The notes below the pieces were generated by a model. The model was not told the DNA's origin, searched no databases, and saw only the letters and a list, made by a program, of their open reading frames with translations. The position numbers were made by a program, and so were the translations under genes. From NCBI GenBank assembly GCA_050184225.1, contig JBFXAN010000060.1, positions 1 to 35,342 on the forward strand: a stretch of DNA of 35,342 bases, given 5' to 3'. Shown here in pieces: positions 15,804 through 24,661 of this stretch; positions within the stretch are counted from its first letter, which is position 1, and every line of letters starts with the position of its first letter. Origin of the DNA: JBFXAN01 sp050184225. Lineage in GTDB: Bacteria; Chloroflexota; Dehalococcoidia; CAUJGQ01.

Positions 15804-18038
15804 TTAGTCAGCGGACGCGGCGGCGAGCGGGCGCGCGCCCTGGTTCTGCGCGACGAGGTCGAAGCGATCGAGGTTCATCACCTTGTTCCACGCGGCCACG
15901 AAGTCGCGTACGAACTTCTCCTGCGCGTCGTTCTGTGCGTAGACTTCCGCGATCGCGCGGAGTTGGGAGTGCGAACCGAAGACGAGGTCGACGGCGGTGG
16001 CGGTCCACTTGCGCTCGCCCGTCGTGCGATCGCGACCCTCGTACAGGTTGTCGCCTGACGCCTGCCACTCCGTGCTCATGTCGAGCAGGTTCACGAAGAA
16101 GTCGGTGGTCAGCGTCTCGGGGCGGTTGGTGAAGACGCCGTGTTGGGATCCGCCGCCGTTGGCGTTCAGGGCGCGCATGCCGCCGAGCAGCACCGTCATC
16201 TCGGGAGCGGTCAGCGTCAGCATGTTCGCCCGGTCCAGCAGCCGGGTCTCCGGTGACAGTTCCTCGCCGGCGCGGAGGTAGTTGCGGAACCCGTCGGCGG
16301 TGGGTTCGAGCACGGCAAACGACTCGATGTCGGTCTGCTCCTGTGAGGCGTCTGTGCGCCCCGGCGCGAACGGGACCGTGATGTCGTGCCCGGCGTTCTT
16401 CGCCGCCTGCTCGACGGCCGCGCACCCGCCCAGGACGATCAGGTCGGCGAGCGAAACCTTCTTGCCGCCGGTCTGCGAGCGGTTGAAGTCCTGCTGAATC
16501 CCCTCGAGGGCCGACAGCACCGTGGCCAGTTGGGCCGGCTCGTTGACCTCCCAGTCCTTCTGCGGCGCCAGGCGGACCCGCGCCCCGTTCGCCCCGCCCC
16601 GCTTGTCGGTGCCGCGGAAGCTGGCCGCCGCCGCCCAGGCGGTGGTGACGAGTTGGGGGATGGACAGTCCTGAGGCAAGGATCTTGGCCTTGAGAGCGGC
16701 GATGTCGTCCGCCCCGATCAGGTCATGATCGACGGCGGGGACGGGATCCTGCCACAGCTGCGGCTCCGCAACCCACGGGCCGAGGTAGCGCGAGATCGGT
16801 CCCATGTCGCGGTGCAGCAGCTTGTACCACGCCTTGGCGAACGCTTCGGCCAATTGGTCCGGATGCTCGTGGAAGCGCTTCGCGATCGGCCCATAGATCG
16901 GATCCAACCGCAGCGCGAGGTCCGTCGTCAGCATCATGGGGGCGTGCCGCTTCGACGGGTCATGGGCATCGGGCACGGTGCCCTGGGCCTCGGGATTCTT
17001 GGGGGTCCACTGATACGCCCCGGCGGGACTTTTCGTCAGCTCATAGTCGTACTTGAACAGGTTGTCGAGGAAGCCGTTGTCCCACTTCGTCGGCTCGTTG
17101 GTCCACGCGCCCTCCGGCCCGCCGGTGAGCGTATTGACGCCGTTGCCATTGCCGACGGAGTTCTTCCAGCCGAGGCCCTGCTGCTCGATGGGAGCAGCCT
17201 CGGGTTCGGGACCAAGGTGCTCCGCACTGACGGCACCGTGGGACTTGCCGAACGTGTGGCCGCCGGCGATGAGCGCGAACGTCTCTTCGTCGTTCATCGC
17301 CATGCGGCGGAACGTCTCGCGAATGTCCCTGGCGGCAGCCAGCGGATCCGGGTTGCCGTTCGGCCCCTCCGGATTCACGTAGATCAGGCCCATCTGCACG
17401 GCGCCGAACGGCGTAGCAAGCTCGCGGTCGCCGCTGTAGCGCTCGTCGCCGAGCCAGGTGTCCTCCGGTCCCCAGAAGATCTCATCGGGCTCCCAGATGT
17501 CCTCGCGCCCGAAGCCGAAGCCGAACGTCTTGAACCCCATCGATTCCATGGCAACGTTGCCGGCGTAGACCAGCAGATCGGCCCAGGAGAGCTTCTGGCC
17601 GTACTTCTGCTTGATCGGCCAGAGCAACCGGCGCGCTTTGTCGAGGCTGGCGTTGTCGGGCCAGCTGTTGAGGGGGGCGAAGCGCTGCGCGCCACTGCCA
17701 CCACCACCCCGGCCATCGGCGATGCGGTAGGTGCCGGCGGCATGCCACGACATCCGGATGAAGAGCGGCCCGTAATGGCCATAGTCGGCCGGCCACCAGT
17801 CCTGCGACGTCGTCATCAGATCGATCAGGTCCTGCTTCAGCGCGTCGAGGTTGAGGGTCTTGAACGCTTCCGCGTAGTCGTAGTCCTCGCCCATCGGATT
17901 GGACAGGGGCGAGTGCTTGTGGAGAACGGAGAGGTCCAGCTGATTCGGCCACCAGTCCTCGTTCGTCCTAGGCCGAGTCGCCTTCGGAGTGGGCGAGGGG
18001 ATTGCTGGGTTCTCGCTTTCGCTGACGCTGTCAGTCAC
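15804..18038 (-). CDS. katG: Catalase-peroxidase KatG
   Basis: A 744-aa protein of usual length, with two haem-peroxidase domains and the N-terminal one catalytic. Distal R95, W98 and H99 (IRMSWHAAGTY), Y220 (IYVNPEGPNG) and M246 fit the W-Y-M covalent adduct exactly by spacing with Mycobacterium tuberculosis KatG. The proximal His is H261 in GGHTFGKSHG. It removes hydrogen peroxide with both catalase and peroxidase activity. It starts with GTG at 18038 behind GAGGAG, 114 nt downstream of furA on the same strand. This is the furA-katG arrangement known from actinobacteria, so peroxide-responsive control by FurA is likely. Confidence 0.98.
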   Translation of the reverse strand: MTDSVSESENPAIPSPTPKATRPRTNEDWWPNQLDLSVLHKHSPLSNPMGEDYDYAEAFKTLNLDALKQDLIDLMTTSQDWWPADYGHYGPLFIRMSWHAAGTYRIADGRGGGGSGAQRFAPLNSWPDNASLDKARRLLWPIKQKYGQKLSWADLLVYAGNVAMESMGFKTFGFGFGREDIWEPDEIFWGPEDTWLGDERYSGDRELATPFGAVQMGLIYVNPEGPNGNPDPLAAARDIRETFRRMAMNDEETFALIAGGHTFGKSHGAVSAEHLGPEPEAAPIEQQGLGWKNSVGNGNGVNTLTGGPEGAWTNEPTKWDNGFLDNLFKYDYELTKSPAGAYQWTPKNPEAQGTVPDAHDPSKRHAPMMLTTDLALRLDPIYGPIAKRFHEHPDQLAEAFAKAWYKLLHRDMGPISRYLGPWVAEPQLWQDPVPAVDHDLIGADDIAALKAKILASGLSIPQLVTTAWAAAASFRGTDKRGGANGARVRLAPQKDWEVNEPAQLATVLSALEGIQQDFNRSQTGGKKVSLADLIVLGGCAAVEQAAKNAGHDITVPFAPGRTDASQEQTDIESFAVLEPTADGFRNYLRAGEELSPETRLLDRANMLTLTAPEMTVLLGGMRALNANGGGSQHGVFTNRPETLTTDFFVNLLDMSTEWQASGDNLYEGRDRTTGERKWTATAVDLVFGSHSQLRAIAEVYAQNDAQEKFVRDFVAAWNKVMNLDRFDLVAQNQGARPLAAASAD

Positions 18039-18152
18039 GTCGGTCTTTCTCCTCTCTGGTTGTTTCCTTTTGATGGCTCATTGCTCGTAACCTTGATTGC
18101 TCTAGATCCAAGGCCGTGTCGCGCCGCTAGTGTCGCACGCTGCGTGACCGTG

Positions 18153-18647
18153 TTACCTCGCCGCTCGACGCGCCGCTTCTGCCTTGTTGTTGATCTCTTC
18201 TATGTCTTGCCCGTCGGAGCTGTGATCACGGCAGCGCGGGCAGAGTCCCCAGAAGGTTATCTCCGCCTCATCGATCGCGAAGCCATACGTCTGCGATGGC
18301 TCTAGACACGGGGCCGCGCCCACGACACAGGTGATGTCGGCGATGGTGCCGCAGCGCCGGCAGACGACATGGTGGTGGTTGTCGACAACACGCAATTCGT
18401 ACAGCCCGGGACTGCCGGCCGGCTCGATCCGGCGAACCAAGCCCGCGTCGGTGAGGGTGCGGAGAACGTTGTAGACCGTCTGGGACGAGGTGTGACCGTC
18501 GCGGGCGTGGACGGCAGTGACGATCGCCTCGGCGCTGAGGTGGGCGGGACCGTCCGCAAGAGCGGCAAGAACCGACAGCCGCGGCGCCGTGACACGGACG
18601 CTGGATCGGCGTAAGACGGCGGCGAGGTCGTGTCTGCCTGTATCCAT
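18153..18647 (-). CDS. furA: Fur-family peroxide/metal regulator (FurA/PerR-like)
   Basis: A 164-aa Fur protein with an N-terminal winged helix (VTAPRLSVLAAL and SSQTVYNVLRTLTDAGLV), the metal-binding HHH (91-93) and two CxxC pairs (C96/C99 and C136/C139) for structural zinc. It lies just upstream of katG on the same strand, as in mycobacteria and streptomycetes where FurA represses katG and itself. About 25 C-terminal residues after the second CxxC are Arg/Ala-rich and atypical. The ATG at 18647 is chosen from domain alignment. Confidence 0.93.
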   Translation of the reverse strand: MDTGRHDLAAVLRRSSVRVTAPRLSVLAALADGPAHLSAEAIVTAVHARDGHTSSQTVYNVLRTLTDAGLVRRIEPAGSPGLYELRVVDNHHHVVCRRCGTIADITCVVGAAPCLEPSQTYGFAIDEAEITFWGLCPRCRDHSSDGQDIEEINNKAEAARRAAR

Positions 18648-18684
18648 AGGGACACCATGGCAGCAAATTTGGAGCGTGTCAAGA

Positions 18685-18699
18685 TTGATGATTTATCAA
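18685..18699 (-). promoter_or_regulatory. Candidate FurA operator upstream of furA
   Basis: The inverted repeat TTGAT-N5-ATCAA lies in an AT-rich patch that stands out from GC-rich surroundings, about 38 nt before the furA start. A TTGACA on the minus strand (18677-18682) is adjacent but has no clear -10. Position and AT-rich dyad symmetry fit a Fur-type autoregulatory box; the sequence is not a strict match to published Fur or PerR boxes. Confidence 0.45.
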
Positions 18700-18731
18700 A
18701 TTCACCCGCTGCCTCGTGCAGGTTTACGGTG

Positions 18732-18902
18732 CTAGCGCCGGAGCCGGGCGATGCTCCAGCCAATCAACGCGCCCAGCGGACAGAAGACGAGGGCAAAGAA
18801 CGGAATGAGCAGCGCAATGCCTGCACCGCCGCCAGTCCAGAGCACGCCGATGAGGACACTGAGCACTGCTCCGACGATCACGCCCCACATCAACGGCGGC
18901 AC
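18732..18902 (-). CDS. Small two-segment membrane protein, unknown function
   Basis: A 56-aa ORF starting GTG at 18902 (AAGGTGAGG upstream), with an alternative ATG at 18890. The predicted protein runs PPLMWGVIVGAVLSVLIG, then an ALLIPFFALVFCPLGALIG segment, ending in a basic tail SIARLRR. Two hydrophobic helices and a positive end fit a small inner-membrane protein. No family was recognised. It lies upstream of furA on the same strand but is separated from it by the operator region. Confidence 0.5.
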   Translation of the reverse strand: MPPLMWGVIVGAVLSVLIGVLWTGGGAGIALLIPFFALVFCPLGALIGWSIARLRR

Positions 18903-19062
18903 GCCTCACCTTCGCACCTGAGCCGGTATGGAACCTCACGTCCAATTTCGGCGCACTACAGTGAGCAGATGATACGACAGGCCGATGAGAATACTCACTC
19001 CAAGCCTGCATCACCGTGGGCTCAACAAAAGCCGTTCAATTGGGAAACCCAGCTTCGCCTGA

Positions 19063-20244
19063 TCATTCACCGTCGAGAGCGGTGGAGACATCGTAGCCAT
19101 AGATCCAGTCGTAGCGGGCGATGTGGGCGGCGGGGTCGGCGCGCATGCGCTCATTGCGGGCGCGGACCGCGGCGGGGTCGGCGAGGTGCATCGTCCGTCC
19201 GGCCTCGCGGGAACCGGCCTGCATGGCGGCGGTGCGTTCCTTGCGACAGGCGGCGTAGCGGTGGAGGGCGTGTTCGGGGTCGTTGGGGTCGCGTTCGAGG
19301 CAGCAGGCGAGGACGTAGGCGTCTTCGATGCTCTGACCCGCGCCCTGGGCGAGGTAGGGGAGCATCGGGTGGGCGGCGTCGCCGAGCAGGGTGACGCGGC
19401 CGCGGGTCCACTCGTCGAGCGGAGGACGGTCGTAGAGCGCCCACTTGTAGACGTCGCTGGTGCCGGCGATCAGGGCGCGGACCAGCGGGTGCCAGCCGTC
19501 GTATTCGGCCAGGGCTTCGTCGCGGTCGCCGCGGGCGGACCATGACTCTTCGCGCCAGTCGTCATCGGTCTGGACGTTGCCGACCCAGTTGATCAGGCGG
19601 CCGGTGGCGACGTAGTAGGTGACGAATTGCCGGCGCGGTCCCCAGAAGGAGTGGCTGCGGAGCTCCATGCCGTTCTGGTGTCCGACCTCGGCGGGGACGA
19701 GGCCACGCCAGGCGACCTGGTGTGCCCAGACGGCGCGGTCGGGGCCGGCGACGTAATCACGGACGGCGGAGTGGATGCCGTCGGCGCCGATCAGCAGGTC
19801 GCCGGTGGCGCTACGGCCATCCGCGAAGTGGGCGGTGACGCGGCCGCCGTGCTGTTCGACGCCGGTACACTTCGCGCCGAGGGTGATGTGGTCGTCGCCC
19901 AGGGCGGCGCGGAGGACATCGTGCAGATCGGCGCGGTGGAGGTGGTAGTAGGGGGCGCCGTAGCGGGTGATGGCGGCGTCGGCGAAGGGGACGCGGCCGA
20001 GAACTTCGCCCGTCTGCCAGTCGCGCGAGTCGGTAGAGAGGGGGGCGACGGCGACGGCGCGGAGCGGTTCGGCGAGGCCGAGGCTGTGCAGCACTTTGAC
20101 GGTGTTCGGGCTGCTCTGCACGCCGGCGCCGACCTCGCGGAGGACGGACGCCTGTTCGTAGACACGGGCGTCGAAGCCGGCCTGTCGCAGGGCGAGCGCG
20201 GCGGTGAGTCCGCCGATGCCGCCGCCGACGATCAGGATACGCAT
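19063..20244 (-). CDS. FAD-dependent aromatic monooxygenase (salicylate/3-hydroxybenzoate hydroxylase-like)
   Basis: A 393-aa class A flavoprotein hydroxylase. The FAD-binding GxGxxG is at the N-terminus (ILIVGGGIGGLTAAL), the DG motif is GADGIHSAVR (about 150-160) and the GD motif is LLGDAAHPMLPYLAQGAGQ (about 283-301). The family uses NAD(P)H and O2 to hydroxylate phenolic acids such as salicylate, 3-hydroxybenzoate or 6-hydroxynicotinate. With the nearby benzoate genes it may feed aromatic catabolism, but the substrate cannot be deduced. ATG at 20244. Confidence 0.9.
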   Translation of the reverse strand: MRILIVGGGIGGLTAALALRQAGFDARVYEQASVLREVGAGVQSSPNTVKVLHSLGLAEPLRAVAVAPLSTDSRDWQTGEVLGRVPFADAAITRYGAPYYHLHRADLHDVLRAALGDDHITLGAKCTGVEQHGGRVTAHFADGRSATGDLLIGADGIHSAVRDYVAGPDRAVWAHQVAWRGLVPAEVGHQNGMELRSHSFWGPRRQFVTYYVATGRLINWVGNVQTDDDWREESWSARGDRDEALAEYDGWHPLVRALIAGTSDVYKWALYDRPPLDEWTRGRVTLLGDAAHPMLPYLAQGAGQSIEDAYVLACCLERDPNDPEHALHRYAACRKERTAAMQAGSREAGRTMHLADPAAVRARNERMRADPAAHIARYDWIYGYDVSTALDGE

Positions 20245-20341
20245 CGAGAGACCTCATCTCCCTGTCCGGCCATGACGGTCGCAGTGTAGCAGAGGGACGC
20301 TGGCCGCTGTGCCGGCGTTCCAGCCGGGCGGTCGCACCCGA

Positions 20342-20371
20342 TTGACAGGGTTGTGCCGCGATCAGTAGGTT
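20342..20371 (+). promoter_or_regulatory. Putative promoter of the DUF5701-like gene
   Basis: TTGACA (20342-20347), 18 nt, TAGGTT (20366-20371), 43 nt before the ATG at 20414. The -35 is perfect and the -10 weak. Confidence 0.45.
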
Positions 20372-20413
20372 GGTTCTCCCGACTCCGCATCATTCATCAT
20401 TCGAGGCTTATCC

Positions 20414-21040
20414 ATGTTGAACGACGAGTTCGATCGCCAAGCCGAGAATCTCATCGCCAAGGGATATCCCGCGGCCGCTGGCCTGTCCGCCGGTGACTTT
20501 TTGAAGTACATCGATCCCCTCAGGGCGCGTGTCGCCGAGTGTTCGACGGACTTGCGGAGAGTCGATGACGGAACGTTTCCGTTCGTGATCGTCGTACAGA
20601 GCATACTTGTGGCCGTTGATGATGCAGTTCAGTTCGTTGAACGCGAGAAGAAGCGGGCGATTTCGGTGATGGTCGCCGAGTATCTCAGCGCCTTCAAACC
20701 AATCGCCGACGTAGAGATTCCAGAGGATATGGCGTATCTGCTGATCGATGTCGATACCGGCAAGAACAGCCTCAACGTTACCCCTGACGCAGCGTTGGCA
20801 ACGATTCTGGCGGAGAAGCGCTCACCGCTGACGATCGATGAAGGCATGGCCCTGGTCACGCAGTATCCGGAGGCGGTGAAGAAGAATCACGGCTTCTCGC
20901 TGGCCGGCTCGCGGCGCGGCGACCAGCGGGTGGCGGCGTGGTGGATCAGCAAGGGCGCGCCGAAGCTGGGGTGGTGCTGGGCCGGCAACCCGCACACGTG
21001 GCTGGGGACGGCCTCCTGCGGCGGGAGGGTTGGGGCGTGA
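20414..21040 (+). CDS. DUF5701-like protein of unknown function
   Basis: A 208-aa soluble protein without signal peptide or membrane segments. The C-terminal half carries the features remembered for DUF5701: LLIDVDTGKNSLNVTPDDA-like (about 110-126), RSPLTIDEGMALVTQYPE (about 135-152), and a Trp-rich end with WWISKGAPKLGWCWAGNPHT and WLGTASCGG. The assignment rests on pattern memory. The biochemical role is unknown. GAGG lies before the ATG, and it is transcribed divergently from the FAD monooxygenase. Confidence 0.68.
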   Translation: MLNDEFDRQAENLIAKGYPAAAGLSAGDFLKYIDPLRARVAECSTDLRRVDDGTFPFVIVVQSILVAVDDAVQFVEREKKRAISVMVAEYLSAFKPIADVEIPEDMAYLLIDVDTGKNSLNVTPDAALATILAEKRSPLTIDEGMALVTQYPEAVKKNHGFSLAGSRRGDQRVAAWWISKGAPKLGWCWAGNPHTWLGTASCGGRVGA

Positions 21041-21113
21041 GCGCCCTGCTGAAACCTCGCCAACAGATCCTGGACGTCAGTGGATCGCTGAGCGTGGCAC
21101 TGCGCTGACGGTC

Positions 21114-21950
21114 TCAGCTCGGCTTGCGGGCGAGGAGCACTTCGGTGTCGCCGGGCCAGTCCCAGAACAAGCCGGGGGCCGAGTGGGACCGCAGTTCGGC
21201 CCGCAGGTCCGCGTCGAACGCCGGGAGGCGGTCGCCGAACAGATGCGGGGCCGCATAGGACATCGAGTAGTAGCCCGCCACCACGTGGTCGATGTCCCAG
21301 ATGATATCGGCGCGACCGGGAGCGAAGATCCGGCGCGGGGCGCCGAACCGCGTGCGGGCGAGCACGTCCTCATCGCGCTCTTGCCCCATCGACCGCAGCC
21401 CCTGGCCGGCGCGGCGGGCGGGACCGAGGTAGCGGTCCAGCAGCCGGTGGATGGCCTCATGGGGGACCGGGGGATGGGGCGGCCCGGGTGGCTGCGGCCG
21501 GTCCTGCACTTGATGGCTGATGAGCGCCATGCCGCCACCCGGCGCCAACAGGTCATAGACCACCTCGGCCACCCGGAACCGGTCGGTCCACCAGAACGAC
21601 TGCCCAAACGTCACCAGTTGGAAGGGACCGGGCGTCGGGTGCGGCAAGTCCTCGGCGCGCCCGGCAATCCACCGGATGTTGCGGATGCCTCGTTCCGTGG
21701 CCAGCCGGCTCGCCTCGGCGAGCATATCCAGATCGGGGTCGAGGCCGATGGCCTCGGTGAAGAAGGGGGCGAGCATCAGGGCCAGCACCCCCGGCCCGCA
21801 CCCGACATCAAGCAGGCGACCGCTGCCGTCCACGTCCAACTCGCGGACCAGCAGGGCGGGTAACTGGCGCGAGTAGGGAGGTCGCCCCTGCGCATAAAAG
21901 GACGCCGTTCCCTGATAGATACTGGGGTCGTACGCTCGGGCGTCACTCAT
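21114..21950 (-). CDS. Class I SAM-dependent methyltransferase
   Basis: A 278-aa protein with a Rossmann methyltransferase fold: motif I LLDVGCGPGVLAL (about 58-70), the acidic end of strand 2 in IGLDPDLDML, IAGRAEDLP (motif II), and LVTFGQSFWWTD then LLAPGGGMALISH (motifs III-IV). The N-terminal YDPSIYQGTASFYAQGRPPY is common in small-molecule methyltransferases of this type. The substrate is unknown. The ATG at 21950 has no clear Shine-Dalgarno. Confidence 0.88.
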   Translation of the reverse strand: MSDARAYDPSIYQGTASFYAQGRPPYSRQLPALLVRELDVDGSGRLLDVGCGPGVLALMLAPFFTEAIGLDPDLDMLAEASRLATERGIRNIRWIAGRAEDLPHPTPGPFQLVTFGQSFWWTDRFRVAEVVYDLLAPGGGMALISHQVQDRPQPPGPPHPPVPHEAIHRLLDRYLGPARRAGQGLRSMGQERDEDVLARTRFGAPRRIFAPGRADIIWDIDHVVAGYYSMSYAAPHLFGDRLPAFDADLRAELRSHSAPGLFWDWPGDTEVLLARKPS

Positions 21951-22062
21951 GCGGAAGCGTCACGTCCACCGATGCCAGCCGCCGCAGTATACCCCGTGCC
22001 ACGCTGAACGATCCACTGACCGCAGGTCCAGGATGTATTGGCGAGGTTTCCCCTGCTCGATG

Positions 22063-23643
22063 TCATGCTGGTTCGCGCAGCTTGTATCGCTGGATCTTGC
22101 CGGTGGCAGTTTTGGGCAGATCGGTGACGAACTCGATCCAGCGCGGGTAGTTGTACGGCGCGATGCTCGATTTGACGTGCGTCTTGAGCTCTTCGGCAAG
22201 GGCGTCACTCGGTTCGGCGTCGTCACGGAGGATGACGAACGCCTTCGGCTTGATCAGCTCGTCGGCGTCTGCCTTGCCGACGACGGCGGCTTCGACGACG
22301 GCGGGATGGCCGATGAGGGCGGCCTCGACCTCGGCGGGGGAGACCCAGTGACCGCTGACGCGGAGCATGTCGTCGGCGCGGCCCTGGTACCAGTAGAAGC
22401 CGTCGGCATCGACTGAGTACTTGTCGCCGGTGTGGTACCACTCGCCCTGGAGGACACGGCGGGTGGTGTCGTGGCGGTTCCAGTAGCCGGCGAAGAGGCT
22501 GTCGCCGCGGATGGCGAGGTTGCCGATCTCGCCGGGCGGCACATCGGCGCCGGACTCGTCGAGGAGGCGGACGTCGTAGCCGGGGACGGGGCGGCCGGAA
22601 CTGCCGGGGCGGACCTCGCCGGCGCGGTTGCTGATGAAGACGTGCAGCGCCTCGGTGGTGCCGATGCCGTCCAGCACCTCGACGCCGAAGCGGTCGCGCC
22701 AACGACGGCAGAGTTCGGCGGGGAGCGGTTCGGCGGCGGAGAGGCAGCGGCGCAGGCTGGTGAGGTCCGCGGGTTCGCCGGCTTCGGCGGCGTGGAGCAT
22801 CTGGGCGAAGAGGGTGGGCACCCCGGCGAAGACGGTGACGCGGTGTTCGGCGATCAGGCCGAAGATGCGGGCGGGGGTGGAGCGCTCGCGGTTGAGGACG
22901 ACGGTCGCGCCGGCAGCGAGGGCGAAGTAGGTGGTGATGCCGAGCGGATAGGCGTGGAAGCAGGGGCCGCCGGCGAGGACGATGTCGTCCGGCTGAAGGT
23001 TGATGAAGGGGGCGGCGTAGTACTGTTCGGCGGCGGGCATGTTGCGATGGAGGTGCATCGCCCACTTGGGCGTGCCGGTGCTGCCGGAGGTGTGCAGCCA
23101 GAAGGCGACATCGTCGGCGGTGGTGGGCGCCGGTTCCAGGTCCGGCGAGGCGGCGTCGGTCAGGGCCTGGAAGCTGTGTTCGTGGGCGGCTTCCGGTTCG
23201 CCGTCGACGATGAGGACGTGGCGGAGGAAGGGCATTTCGTCATGGCGGGAGCGGAGCGGCGTCCACAGAGCGGTGCTGACGATGAGGGCGCGGGCGCGGC
23301 TGTCGTTGAGGAGAAAGATTTGCTCGTCGGCGGTGACGGCGATGCTGATCGGGGCGGCGACGGCGCCGATCTTGGCCGCGCCGAAGAAGGCGGCGACGAA
23401 GGCGGGTTGATTGGGCAGGAGGATGGCGACGCGCTGCTCCATCTCGATGCCGAGGCCGGCGAGGGCGTTGCCGGTGCGATTGACCTGATCGCGCAGCTCG
23501 GCGTAGGTGACGCGCTGGTCGTCGCAGCGGTAGGCGGTGCGGGTGGTGAAGGTGGCGGCCGTGGCGTCGATGTATTCGGCAGCGATGTTGAAGTCGCGGG
23601 GGACGTGGAGGGCGGGTGCGGTGGAAGCGGGTGCGGTCGCCAT
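22063..23643 (-). CDS. bclA: Benzoate-CoA ligase (AMP-forming)
   Basis: A 526-aa ANL-superfamily ligase. The P-loop is HTSGSTGTPKWAMHLH (about 183-198), motif A5 is GIGTTEALHVFISN, the hinge region is YHTGDKY then YWYQGRADDMLRVSG, and the C-terminal catalytic lysine is in PKTATGKIQRYKLR. FNIAAEYIDA at the N-terminus and the TEALHVFISNRAGEVRPGSS segment are typical of benzoate-CoA ligases. It activates benzoate to benzoyl-CoA for the box enzymes encoded by boxC and boxB 2 kb away on the opposite strand. The ATG at 23643 follows AGGAGAGG; earlier in-frame Mets lack a site. Confidence 0.92.
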   Translation of the reverse strand: MATAPASTAPALHVPRDFNIAAEYIDATAATFTTRTAYRCDDQRVTYAELRDQVNRTGNALAGLGIEMEQRVAILLPNQPAFVAAFFGAAKIGAVAAPISIAVTADEQIFLLNDSRARALIVSTALWTPLRSRHDEMPFLRHVLIVDGEPEAAHEHSFQALTDAASPDLEPAPTTADDVAFWLHTSGSTGTPKWAMHLHRNMPAAEQYYAAPFINLQPDDIVLAGGPCFHAYPLGITTYFALAAGATVVLNRERSTPARIFGLIAEHRVTVFAGVPTLFAQMLHAAEAGEPADLTSLRRCLSAAEPLPAELCRRWRDRFGVEVLDGIGTTEALHVFISNRAGEVRPGSSGRPVPGYDVRLLDESGADVPPGEIGNLAIRGDSLFAGYWNRHDTTRRVLQGEWYHTGDKYSVDADGFYWYQGRADDMLRVSGHWVSPAEVEAALIGHPAVVEAAVVGKADADELIKPKAFVILRDDAEPSDALAEELKTHVKSSIAPYNYPRWIEFVTDLPKTATGKIQRYKLREPA

Positions 23644-23723
23644 GGTCCTCTCCTCTTGGGCCGGCAATGTGTGAGCGCGGCGAGGGTGTGTGAGGGCGAC
23701 AAACGCTGGAATGGTCTGACGAT

Positions 23724-23760
23724 ACGACAAATTATGGTCGTTGTCAGCCGAGTCGTTCAG
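23724..23760 (-). promoter_or_regulatory. Putative promoter and operator of the benzoate-CoA ligase gene
   Basis: The minus strand reads CTGAAC (23755-23760), 18 nt, CATAAT (23731-23736). A dyad GACAA-N10-TTGTC (23726-23745) straddles the -10 box, and ACGAC-N8-GTCGT (23724-23741) overlaps it. A repressor binding here would block initiation. Which regulator binds is unknown; no regulator gene is adjacent. Confidence 0.45.
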
Positions 23761-23814
23761 GCGGGCGTGACCAACTCCTGTGGTGGGATTCACGGGTGTA
23801 TATCGGAGCAGAAG

Positions 23815-24327
23815 TTAGCCAAGCAGCTTGGCGATGGTTCCCATCGAGATGAACAGCCGATACTCGTCATCCACCATTCGCTGAAAGTCATACCGTTCGT
23901 AGAAGCGACGGGCATCATCTCCCTTGGAGTCGACGATCACCGCCATCGCCGCCACGTTCACGGTGCTGGCGAGCGCCTTGTCGAGTGCATGCAGTAAGAG
24001 AACCTCGCCCAATCCTTGCCCTCGATATCGCTCGTCCACAGCAAGCCGTCCGAGGAGTACGACGGGGAGTTGATCATAGCGCGGGAGTTTTCGGGCAACG
24101 TCAGACGGTAGGCTCTGCAGGCGGACACTGTTCGTGCTGAGGGTGTAATAGCCGGCGATACGTTCCGCTGCCGCGTCGAAGAGCACGAAGACAACCGCGA
24201 TATTACGGTCCATATCCTGACGGGCGCGCTCATGGAGGTAGCGATCGAGTTCCTCAACACCACACGCGAAAGCCGCTCGGTTGTGGTGCCTGCCGAGCGG
24301 CTCGAAGCGATACCGGTTGTCTGCCAT
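23815..24327 (-). CDS. TacT-like GNAT toxin of a type II toxin-antitoxin pair
   Basis: A 170-aa GNAT protein of the toxin group that acetylates aminoacyl-tRNA: FEPLGRHHNRAAFACGVEELDRYL at the N-terminus, LLGRLAVDERYRGQGLGEVLL with the acetyl-CoA loop RGQGLG (102-107), and FYERYDF with Y143 in the position of the catalytic tyrosine. The ATG at 24327 overlaps the antitoxin stop by 1 nt (TAATG), so translation is coupled. All key residues are present, so it looks active. It lies inside the benzoate gene cluster. Confidence 0.92.
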   Translation of the reverse strand: MADNRYRFEPLGRHHNRAAFACGVEELDRYLHERARQDMDRNIAVVFVLFDAAAERIAGYYTLSTNSVRLQSLPSDVARKLPRYDQLPVVLLGRLAVDERYRGQGLGEVLLLHALDKALASTVNVAAMAVIVDSKGDDARRFYERYDFQRMVDDEYRLFISMGTIAKLLG

Positions 24328-24602
24328 TACTCACTCACGAACGCGCGGTATCGCCGAGCGGCGGCCTTCAGCGTTGCGCTTGGCTCCGCCGGCTCCAGGA
24401 TTGCCTGGGCAAACAGGGCGCTGTCGCGTGCGCTCAGGAGGATCTGCTGCGCGCGCAACGTCTCCTCCGCCGCGGCCTGCGCGCTTTCCACGACAAAGTC
24501 GGTGAGGCTCCGACCGCGTAGCTCGGCAGCCCGCTGAATCAGTGTTTTCTGATCAGGGGTAACACGCGCTTCGAGTCGCTCAGTTTTCATCGCCGCGGGC
24601 AT
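24327..24602 (-). CDS. DUF1778 ribbon-helix-helix antitoxin (TacA-like)
   Basis: A 91-aa protein with an N-terminal RHH DNA-binding segment (TERLEARVTPDQKTLIQRAAEL and GRSLTDFVVESA) and a C-terminal tail (LEPAEPSATLKAAARRYRAF) that in this family wraps the GNAT toxin. The ATG at 24602 is preceded by GGGAGG; starts at 24611 (GTG) or 24590 (ATG) are possible. It is the first gene of the pair and, with the toxin, probably binds the palindrome in its own promoter at 24663-24685. Confidence 0.92.
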   Translation of the reverse strand: MPAAMKTERLEARVTPDQKTLIQRAAELRGRSLTDFVVESAQAAAEETLRAQQILLSARDSALFAQAILEPAEPSATLKAAARRYRAFVSE

Positions 24603-24661
24603 AACGGCCACCTCCCTGCGTAACGTCCGTCCGGCTGGTCACCGAGCACAGCTGTAGCATG

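Noticed and set aside
16725..18305. Long plus-strand frame opposite katG and furA
   Set aside because: Antisense shadow of well-identified genes.
22432..23997. Gly/Glu-rich 521-codon plus-strand frame opposite the benzoate-CoA ligase
   Set aside because: Low-complexity antisense shadow; the ligase on the minus strand has all motifs.
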